Source of the DNA: JBFHER01 sp041584055
Lineage (GTDB): Bacteria > Bacteroidota > Bacteroidia > Bacteroidales > UBA5342
NCBI GenBank assembly: GCA_041584055.1
Contig: JBFHER010000225.1
Span: 1 to 6,499 of the forward strand
DNA: 6,499 nucleotides
Reading direction: 5' to 3'
Part shown: in pieces, positions 1-5,171 of the stretch
How the letters are laid out: each line of letters starts with the position of its first letter
Numbering within the stretch: the first letter of the stretch is position 1
Notes under the pieces: model-generated
The model's input: the letters and a program-made list of their open reading frames with translations, nothing else
The model's database searches: none
What the model was told of the DNA's origin: nothing
Program-made: the position numbers and the translations under genes

Positions 1-162
1 GTATTTTGGACGCACAATGGTCATTTCCATATCACTCTCACTTGTTTTTTCGCCCTGAAATTTTGTATCTGCCTTTTGCACAATATCCTTTGCGGTTAAA
101 TCCTGTCCTTGCACCTGTGTAAACACAAATAGAATTAACAGCAGCAATGATGACTTCTTCAT
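1..162 (-). CDS. LolA-superfamily outer-membrane lipoprotein-sorting-like protein, N-terminal 54 residues (cut by window edge)
   Basis: Only the first 54 codons are in the window, and the frame is still open at base 1. The protein begins MKKSSLLLLILFVF, a short basic n-region and a hydrophobic core, followed by TQVQGQD. This is a typical Sec signal peptide, probably cleaved near residue 19 or 20. The mature start reads DLTAKDIVQKADTKFQGEKT and then a segment ending MEMTIVRP. That pattern of an amphipathic helix followed by a first beta strand with M-x-M-x-I-x-R-P matches, from memory, Bacteroidota proteins annotated as outer membrane lipoprotein-sorting protein (COG2834, LolA/LolB fold). Such proteins are periplasmic and bind lipid or lipoprotein in a half-barrel. 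In this family they often sit beside MMPL/RND-type exporters, but that part would lie off the left edge. The start is the only ATG ahead of the signal peptide; the leader is A/T-rich without a Shine-Dalgarno match. The TetR gene lies 68 bp upstream on the same strand, and I see no promoter in that gap, so co-transcription is plausible. Confidence 0.72.
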   Translation of the reverse strand, partial: MKKSSLLLLILFVFTQVQGQDLTAKDIVQKADTKFQGEKTSESDMEMTIVRPKY

Positions 163-230
163 TTTAATGATTTTATTTGATGAACTTTCTTACGTCATTA
201 CCCTTCCTCGACCAGGCCTTACACTTATCA

Positions 231-812
231 CTAAGCTTTTACAAAACGTTCAACAATGATTTTTTTTACTTTCCCAATTGGATATTCGTTTGGACGAAAC
301 ATATAGTGCATCCCTACCCCATCCAGGATGGCCAATAAAAGTGCAAATTCCCCCATAGGATCAGGACTACCCTGTCTGGTATAATAATCAAGTATCATTT
401 TCTGAAAAGGCGCTATTGCCTCCCATAACAATTTGTCAATCATCTCATAAACACCAGGTTGAAGAAGAAGTGAAAAAAACAGGCGATAAAAAACAGCATT
501 TTCCATCATGAAATCAAAGGAAGTGTCGATCATTTTCACCATTTCTTCTCTCGAAATAATGCCATCTTTGTTTTCATCAAAGAGCACCATGAGACTGGTC
601 ATACCATGCACCATGATTTCGTATAATAAGGCTTCCTTACTTTCAAAGTAATTGTAAAGCAATCCTTTTGAAATGCCAGCCTCATTTGCAATCATAGCAA
701 TTGATGTTCCTCTGTAACTGTGTTCAGAAAACAGTTTCAAGGCCGCATCTGCAATTGTGGCTTTCCTAACCTGTCTTATTTTTTCTACCTGTTCCTTTGT
801 CCTGGGGCTCAC
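231..812 (-). CDS. TetR/AcrR-family transcriptional regulator with an embedded EF-hand loop
   Basis: A 193-residue protein of normal TetR length. The N-terminal DNA-binding domain spans about residues 11-60: the first helix carries AALKLFSEH, then TSIAMIANEAGISKGLLYNY is the helix-turn-helix, ending FESKEALL. The rest is the all-helical ligand and dimer domain, which is not diagnostic of a ligand. The start is a GTG at 810-812. An in-frame stop lies five codons upstream, and the next internal Met is residue 40 inside the HTH, so GTG is the only sensible start; it gives MSPRTKEQ, a common opening for Bacteroidota TetR proteins. Residues 79-90 form a complete EF-hand calcium loop, listed separately. 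The gene has a good promoter with an overlapping palindrome, which suggests autorepression. The co-directional LolA-like gene 68 bp downstream is the likeliest target. The family is certain; ligand and regulon are unknown. Confidence 0.93.
   Translation of the reverse strand: MSPRTKEQVEKIRQVRKATIADAALKLFSEHSYRGTSIAMIANEAGISKGLLYNYFESKEALLYEIMVHGMTSLMVLFDENKDGIISREEMVKMIDTSFDFMMENAVFYRLFFSLLLQPGVYEMIDKLLWEAIAPFQKMILDYYTRQGSPDPMGEFALLLAILDGVGMHYMFRPNEYPIGKVKKIIVERFVKA
543..578 (-). other. EF-hand-type calcium-binding loop within the TetR regulator (residues 79-90)
   Basis: The residues are DENKDGIISREE. Against the canonical 12-position loop this gives D at 1, N at 3, D at 5, G at 6, I at 8, S at 9 and E at 12, so every liganding or structural position is the preferred type. 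A Phe precedes position 1 (LFDENKDG), as in calmodulin's LFDKDGDG. The loop is flanked by likely helices, residues 60-77 and 88-104. It stands alone; I see no second EF-hand in the protein. It lies where the first helix of the regulatory domain joins the next. Calcium binding is an inference from the pattern. Confidence 0.72.
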
Positions 813-824
813 ATCGTTACATTT

Positions 825-844
825 TTAACTGAACGTTTGGTCAA
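825..844. promoter_or_regulatory. Imperfect palindrome over the TetR gene start site, candidate TetR operator
   Basis: A 20-bp inverted repeat centred between 834 and 835, with core CTGAACGTTTGG. Seven of the ten symmetrical base pairs match, and outer arms TTAAC and GTCAA flank the core. It overlaps the last bases of the TetR -7 element (842-849) and covers the expected transcription start, 13 bp ahead of the GTG codon. TetR-family repressors commonly bind such palindromes in their own promoters. The assignment rests on symmetry and position only. Confidence 0.5.
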
Positions 845-873
845 ATTTAAAATAATCAATTCTGTCAAACAAA
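842..873 (-). promoter_or_regulatory. Bacteroidota-type promoter for the TetR gene
   Basis: Read on the minus strand, a TTTG element (870-873) is followed after exactly 20 bp by TAAATTTG (842-849). This fits the Bacteroidota primary-sigma consensus TTTG-N19-21-TAnnTTTG with no mismatch. Transcription would start near 834-837, giving a leader of about 22-25 nt before the GTG start. It lies in the 141-bp region shared with the divergent LacI gene. Confidence 0.72.
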
Positions 874-912
874 TTTTAATCAAAATATTTCAAAACGGAA
901 GGGAAATAAAAA

Positions 913-932
913 TTGTGCAATCGTTTGTACAA
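913..932. promoter_or_regulatory. CpG-centred palindrome, candidate operator of the adjacent LacI-family regulator
   Basis: The core TGCAATCGTTTGTA (916-929) fits the LacI-family operator pattern TGnAAnCGnTTnCA at all but one defined position. Over 20 bp, centred between C922 and G923, eight of ten symmetrical pairs match, including outer TTGT and ACAA-type arms. It ends 21 bp before the LacI start codon. The central CpG is what the family's hinge helix, with its intercalating Leu, recognises, and this regulator has that Leu at residue 57. A weak -7-like TATTTTTA lies at 940-947, but I found no properly spaced -33 element, so the LacI promoter itself is not resolved. The arrangement suggests autoregulation. 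Confidence 0.65.
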
Positions 933-953
933 AAATTGCTATTTTTACAGCCT

Positions 954-1973
954 ATGCGAAAGAAAGTAACCATTCACGACATTGCAAAGAAACTGGGCGT
1001 TACTGCATCTACGGTATCCCGTGCTCTAAACAACCATCCCAGAATCAGTGAATCAACACGAAAAAAAGTGCTTAAAGCGGCACATAAATTAAACTATACA
1101 CCCAACGTTCTGGCATCCAATCTTAGAAAGGGGAAAGCAAACACACTGGGCTTATGCATTCCCAGGGTAAACAGGCACTTTTTTGCCAACATCATAAATG
1201 GTGTTGAAAAAGTGACTAATAAAATGGGTTACAATGTTGTGATCTGTCAATCAAATGAACGTGCTAAAACAGAGGTCCAAAATATTCATACCTTATTAAA
1301 TAACAGAGTGGATGGAATTATTATCTCACACGCTGTTGAAACAACCTCCTTTGAACACCTTCAGGAAGTTATCGACTCGGGCATTCCGTTAATACAGTTT
1401 GACAGGGTCAACAGTGCTTTAAAAACATTTTGCATCGTAAACGACAATGAACAGGGCGCCTACAAAACTGCTTTGCATTTACTAAATAAAGGTTATCGAA
1501 AAATAGCCTATTTTGGTGGTCCCACGCACATTAACGTTTACCGCGAAAGGAAACAAGGCTTTTTTAAAGCTTTGAAAGAATTTAACATTACCCCTAACCC
1601 GGAAATGGTATTCGAAAATGTAATAACACGACTGACAGGGGAAGAGGTTGCGAAGAAACTTTTAAACTCAGCCGACAGACCAGATGCCATTTTTGCTGCA
1701 AGTGATTATTCTGCGCTCGGAGCCTACCTTGTTTGCAAAGAAATGGGAATATCAATACCTCAGGAGATGGGCATCACGGGATCTGCAAACGAACCGTTCA
1801 CCGAATTGATTGATCCTTCGTTAACGTCTCTGGAACAACATGGTATTAGCATGGGAGAAAAGATTGCAGAATTGATGATTGAGCTATGTGAGGATGATGA
1901 AAAAACAATTTGCCCTGAAACCATTTATGTTCCTATAGAATTGATAGAAAGACAATCCACGAACCGCTCGTAA
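954..1973 (+). CDS. LacI/GalR-family transcriptional regulator
   Basis: A 339-residue protein, the usual family length. Residues 5-26 (VTIHDIAKKLGVTASTVSRAL) are the LacI-type helix-turn-helix, with TASTVSRALN as recognition helix. Residues about 49-60 (TPNVLASNLRKG) are the hinge helix, with Leu57 at the position that wedges into the operator's central CpG. The remainder is a periplasmic-binding-protein-like core: TLGLCIPRVNRHFFANIINGV starts the first subdomain, VDGIIISH, IPLIQFDR and IAYFGGP follow, and PDAIFAASDYSALGAY is the family's late effector-domain motif. The frame stays open upstream to 720, but that stretch reads antisense through the TetR gene and lacks family homology, so the ATG at 954, giving MRKKVTIHDIA, is the start. 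An operator-like palindrome ends 21 bp upstream. The effector is presumably a sugar or related small molecule, but the sequence does not show which. The membrane-protein gene 80 bp downstream may be co-transcribed. Confidence 0.94.
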   Translation: MRKKVTIHDIAKKLGVTASTVSRALNNHPRISESTRKKVLKAAHKLNYTPNVLASNLRKGKANTLGLCIPRVNRHFFANIINGVEKVTNKMGYNVVICQSNERAKTEVQNIHTLLNNRVDGIIISHAVETTSFEHLQEVIDSGIPLIQFDRVNSALKTFCIVNDNEQGAYKTALHLLNKGYRKIAYFGGPTHINVYRERKQGFFKALKEFNITPNPEMVFENVITRLTGEEVAKKLLNSADRPDAIFAASDYSALGAYLVCKEMGISIPQEMGITGSANEPFTELIDPSLTSLEQHGISMGEKIAELMIELCEDDEKTICPETIYVPIELIERQSTNRS

Positions 1974-2053
1974 GCTTTATTTTATTTTCCTCGATTCATT
2001 CTCAAACAAAAAGCCGGATTACCTGTTCTAAGTAGTAAATTAAAAAAAAGATC

Positions 2054-2491
2054 ATGTACTCTATTTTACAACATTCACACTCCGGTATCAGATATATATC
2101 AATTCTTCTTCTGATAATTTTATTTGTTCGTAGCATTCAGGGACTTGGATCAAAAACCTACGCATCAAAAGACAAGGCCATAGCTACCATGACAACCATT
2201 TCACTTCATATTCAACTGGTGATCGGTTTTATCCTTTATTTTATCAGTCCAAAGGTGCTTTTTGAGCCGGCAACTTTAAATTCTGACTTGCTTCGCTTCT
2301 TTACCATGGAACATGTTTTAATGATGCTCATCGGTATTGGCTTCATAACTGCTGCCAGTGTAAAAGCCAAGCGTCACAACAATTCAAAAAGTTACAAAAC
2401 ATTGCTGATTTACGGTGGCATTGGTTTTATTATTCTTCTCGCGGGAATTCCCTGGCCATTCAGAGAAGCGCTGGGCGTTGGCTGGATTTAG
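2054..2491 (+). CDS. Small four-helix membrane protein, possibly cytochrome b-like
   Basis: A 145-residue integral membrane protein. Hydrophobic stretches at about residues 11-30, 46-65, 86-102 and 116-133 predict four transmembrane helices. Histidines stand at helix positions: HSHSG (H7, H9) opening helix 1, SLHIQL (H52) in helix 2 and MEHVLMM (H87) in helix 3. Other conserved-looking motifs are LYFISPKV after helix 2, LRFFTMEH before helix 3 and the C-terminal IPWPF. From memory, similar short proteins are widespread in Bacteroidota and are labelled hypothetical or cytochrome b; the in-membrane histidines could bind heme, but this is not demonstrated and there is no CXXCH motif. The ATG at 2054 follows an A-rich leader (AAAAAAAAGATC); I see no consensus promoter in 1974-2053, so read-through from the LacI gene is possible. 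It converges on the GH2 gene with a 44-bp gap that holds no visible hairpin terminator. Confidence 0.82.
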   Translation: MYSILQHSHSGIRYISILLLIILFVRSIQGLGSKTYASKDKAIATMTTISLHIQLVIGFILYFISPKVLFEPATLNSDLLRFFTMEHVLMMLIGIGFITAASVKAKRHNNSKSYKTLLIYGGIGFIILLAGIPWPFREALGVGWI

Positions 2492-2535
2492 GAAGTCTAA
2501 TGAATAGAAAAATCAAATTGCAAAAATAATCAAGC

Positions 2536-5022
2536 CTACTTTTGATCAGCAGATAATTCCAGTTTCGCGGACATTAAACGTCTGGATTTAGCTTTTAAAG
2601 TGATGCTTCCTCCTTGCTTATCAGACCGAATAATGGCAAGACACATGCCGTTAAATGCCTTCCGGTAAGATGCCTGGAATGGCTCTACTGTTGCAGCATT
2701 GCCATTATCGACTCCAACAATAGACCCTGCACCTGAGATTTCGAAATTCACAAGGTTATCGGCCAACGGGCATAGATTTCCATGCTTGTCCTCTATACGT
2801 ACTGTTACATAAGCCAGGTCTCGCCCATCAGCATGAATGCTTGATCTGTCAACTGATAACCTAACCCGTGCGGGTTTGCCGGCAGTTCTAATTTCTTTTT
2901 CCTGTACTGATCTACCGTTTTTATAGCCCACAACCCGAATGCTTCCCCTTTTGTATGGTACAAGCCATGATAAACGATACTTCGACATAAATGTATCCGG
3001 CGCAAAGGCATTCACCTTTACAAATAATTCTGTTTTATCTACTCCTTTCACTTTTTTACCCAACGATTTTCCATTCACAAAAAGTTCTGCTTCATCGCAG
3101 TTTGTATAACAATAAACTGGTATCATTTCTCCTTCCCTGCCTTCCCAGTTCCAATGAGGCAACAAATGAATCATTGGTTCTGTGGTCCACTGACTTTGGT
3201 ACAGATAAAACCTGTCTTTGGGAAAACCGCATAAATCCACTGCACCAAAATAAGAACTACGGGCAGGCCAGTCATCATTCCAGTAACCATCCGTGGCATT
3301 ATCCATTCCGCCATATGGGGTTGGTTCGCCCAAATAATCAAAACCTGTCCAAACGAATTCTCCCATGCTATGCGGGTACTTTTCTAAAAAATGAAATTCG
3401 ATATCAGGAGGATAAGCCCAGGGAGGTGCGATGAGGTCGTAGCTGCTTATCTGCTTATCTGAGGATTTCTTATAAAGTTCCAATGGCAAATGATATACGC
3501 CCCGACTGCTCGTACAACTGGAGGTTTCAGAACCATATACCGGGATGTGCGGATAATTTTCATGCACCTCACCGTATCTGGGTGCTTTGTAATTCATCCC
3601 TACAATATCTAGTTGCTGTGCCATGTTATAGTTAAAAGGAGCCGGATAATGATTGAACCCGGCCGTTACAGGACGGGTCGGATCCATTTCTTTTGTAAAT
3701 TCCACCAACCGTTTTGCCTCTTCCCAACCATGCAACTTATCTCCCTGCTCCCGTATTTCGTTGCCAATACTCCACATCACAATGGATGGATGATTTCGAT
3801 CACGTTTCACCATCGACTTGATGTCCCGCTCACTCCATTCATCGTAAAACAGGTTGTATCCATTGGGCACTTTAGGCATCCTCCAAACGTCAAATGCCTC
3901 ATCCTGGACCATCAATCCCATCTCATCGCACAATTCCAACAATTCCCGTGAAGGCGGATTATGACTTGTCCGGATGGCATTAACACCCATGTCCTTCATA
4001 ATCTGAAGTTTTCGTTCATCTGCTCTGCGATACACTGCCGCGCCAAGTGCTCCATTGTCATGATGCAAACAAACACCATTGAAACGCACCAGACGTCCAT
4101 TCAAATAAAACCCATCTTCATCATAGCTTATGGATCTGATTCCAAAACGCGTTTTATATTGATCAAGTAACTTTCCTTCCTGGGTAATCGTTGTAAGCAG
4201 ATTGTACAGATTTGGTGTTTCCAAATCCCAAAGCATAGGTTTTTCAATGTTTACCCAAAGTCCTATTTTTTCTGTTGTATTTGGCGCAAGGGTTATGTGC
4301 TCTTCTATGCTTGCAACAATTTCACCTTTGGGAGAAAAATATTCATGCTTCAGACTTATCGTTTCAGCCCTCTCTGATTTATTTACAATTTCGGTTTCAT
4401 TCTGTACCACAGCTTTGTCCGTGGTTATTGTAGGTGTTGTAACATATGTCCCCCACTGCACAATGTGAACAGGATTATCCATTTTCAACCAGACAGAGCG
4501 GTAAATTCCGGCTCCCGGGTACCATCGGGAGGACAAATCTTCGGGTGTCAGACGCACTGCGACTAAATTTTCTTCCCCATAATGAAGGTAAGTACTTATA
4601 TCAAACTCGAAACCAATGTATCCATAAGGTCGATTTCCAACCAGCTGCCCATTCACCCATACATGGGCGTTATACATGGCACCTTCAAATTCAATTCTAA
4701 CCACCTTCCCCCTTGCTTCATCTGCCACAGTGAAATGTTTTCGATACCAACCTGTACCGTGAAAGGGTAGTCCTCCGCAACGGGAATTGTACTTCGGATC
4801 AAAAGGTCCTTCAATGGCCCAGTCATGGGGTAAATCAACCTGTCGCCAATGGGAATCATCAAAATCAACCATCCCGGCATTGTCTGCTTCGGCATTGTAA
4901 AACAACCAGCCATCATTAAAATTTTTATCCTCTGAATAGATGCCTTGCAACATAAGCGCAAACGCAAACAAAATTGTTGTTCTTAGGGCATTTTTTTTCA
5001 TCATCGCTACATTATCAATCAT
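2536..5022 (-). CDS. Secreted glycoside hydrolase family 2 enzyme, beta-galactosidase type
   Basis: An 828-residue retaining exo-glycosidase. Residues 8-30 form a Sec signal peptide (MKKNALRTTILFAFALMLQG, cleavage probably after IYS); no lipobox Cys, so likely periplasmic. Domains in order: GH2 jelly-roll sugar-binding domain (about 33-182, with GLPFHGTGWYRKHF and VWVNGQ), Ig-like domain (about 185-295), TIM barrel (about 297-607), DUF4982-like domain (about 612-705, with AELFVNGKSLG) and a C-terminal Ig-like domain (about 715-822). The acid/base is Glu422 in HPSIVMWSIGNE; the nucleophile is Glu499 in VYGSETSS. The barrel also has NGVCLHHD and AIRTSHNPPS. I see no Asn-x-Lys-Gly glucuronidase motif, so beta-galactosidase or a related activity is likelier; exact substrate and linkage are not readable. 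The first ATG is preferred because AGGAG sits 4 nt upstream; starts at residues 7 or 8 would also keep the signal peptide. No SusC/SusD, sulfatase or transporter gene is in view. Confidence 0.93.
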   Translation of the reverse strand: MIDNVAMMKKNALRTTILFAFALMLQGIYSEDKNFNDGWLFYNAEADNAGMVDFDDSHWRQVDLPHDWAIEGPFDPKYNSRCGGLPFHGTGWYRKHFTVADEARGKVVRIEFEGAMYNAHVWVNGQLVGNRPYGYIGFEFDISTYLHYGEENLVAVRLTPEDLSSRWYPGAGIYRSVWLKMDNPVHIVQWGTYVTTPTITTDKAVVQNETEIVNKSERAETISLKHEYFSPKGEIVASIEEHITLAPNTTEKIGLWVNIEKPMLWDLETPNLYNLLTTITQEGKLLDQYKTRFGIRSISYDEDGFYLNGRLVRFNGVCLHHDNGALGAAVYRRADERKLQIMKDMGVNAIRTSHNPPSRELLELCDEMGLMVQDEAFDVWRMPKVPNGYNLFYDEWSERDIKSMVKRDRNHPSIVMWSIGNEIREQGDKLHGWEEAKRLVEFTKEMDPTRPVTAGFNHYPAPFNYNMAQQLDIVGMNYKAPRYGEVHENYPHIPVYGSETSSCTSSRGVYHLPLELYKKSSDKQISSYDLIAPPWAYPPDIEFHFLEKYPHSMGEFVWTGFDYLGEPTPYGGMDNATDGYWNDDWPARSSYFGAVDLCGFPKDRFYLYQSQWTTEPMIHLLPHWNWEGREGEMIPVYCYTNCDEAELFVNGKSLGKKVKGVDKTELFVKVNAFAPDTFMSKYRLSWLVPYKRGSIRVVGYKNGRSVQEKEIRTAGKPARVRLSVDRSSIHADGRDLAYVTVRIEDKHGNLCPLADNLVNFEISGAGSIVGVDNGNAATVEPFQASYRKAFNGMCLAIIRSDKQGGSITLKAKSRRLMSAKLELSADQK

Positions 5023-5026
5023 TTTT

Positions 5027-5031
5027 CTCCT
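5027..5031 (-). promoter_or_regulatory. Shine-Dalgarno-like AGGAG before the GH2 gene
   Basis: On the minus strand AGGAG is followed by AAAA and the ATG at 5022, a 4-nt spacing. Strong Shine-Dalgarno matches are uncommon in Bacteroidota, and this is the only one I noticed before a gene here. It decides for the first ATG over those at residues 7 and 8, which would lie 22 and 25 nt away. Confidence 0.5.
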
Positions 5032-5106
5032 GCCTTAAGGTGATGAAAATAAATTGATGCACAGCAATGTACATTATTTCATTTCCAAAAAAGTAATCAG
5101 GAAAAA

Positions 5107-5141
5107 CAAATTTAATATAACATTGCTATTTTGAAAGCAAA
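5107..5141 (-). promoter_or_regulatory. Candidate promoter for the GH2 gene
   Basis: On the minus strand TAAATTTG (5107-5114) is a perfect Bacteroidota -7 element, identical to that of the TetR gene. A TTTG at 5138-5141 could be the -33 element, but the spacing is 23 bp, longer than the usual 19-21. The leader to the ATG would be about 75-80 nt. The 149-bp gap to the upstream DUF4301 gene and this element suggest GH2 has its own transcript. Confidence 0.5.
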
Positions 5142-5147
5142 ATGCAA
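5123..5147. repeat. Inverted repeat between the DUF4301 and GH2 genes
   Basis: Arms TTGC-T-ATTTTG (5123-5133) and CAAAAT-GCAA (5138-5147) pair over 10 bp with one bulged base at 5127 and a 4-nt loop AAAG. It overlaps the candidate GH2 -33 element, so it may be an operator. It could also be a weak hairpin ending the DUF4301 transcript, but the stem is AT-rich and no T-run follows directly. Confidence 0.5.
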
Positions 5148-5171
5148 GTTTAAAACAAAATAGTGTGGGTA

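Noticed and set aside
720..953. Upstream extension of the LacI reading frame by 78 codons
   Set aside because: The extension runs antisense through the start of the TetR gene and its promoter and shows no family similarity. The ATG at 954 yields the standard LacI-family N-terminus.
1974..2053. Promoter or LacI operator before the membrane-protein gene
   Set aside because: No TAnnTTTG element is present, and the only CpG (in CCTCGATT) lacks a matching left half-site.
2492..2535. Possible shared terminator between the convergent membrane-protein and GH2 genes
   Set aside because: The 44 bp are AT-rich but contain no stem-loop that I can pair.
2805..4967. Several open frames of 60-150 codons on both strands within the GH2 gene
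   Set aside because: All overlap the intact GH2 coding sequence in other frames, have low-complexity or unconvincing compositions and no recognisable domain.
5066..5075. Perfect 10-bp palindrome AATGTACATT in the GH2 leader
   Set aside because: It is short and AT-rich, the symmetry does not extend beyond 10 bp, and such a match is expected by chance in a region of this composition.
5023..5171. Control of the GH2 gene by the LacI-type regulator of this window
   Set aside because: The whole upstream region contains no CpG dinucleotide, so it cannot hold a site like the CpG-centred palindrome at 913-932. Regulation through a distant site remains possible but has no support here.
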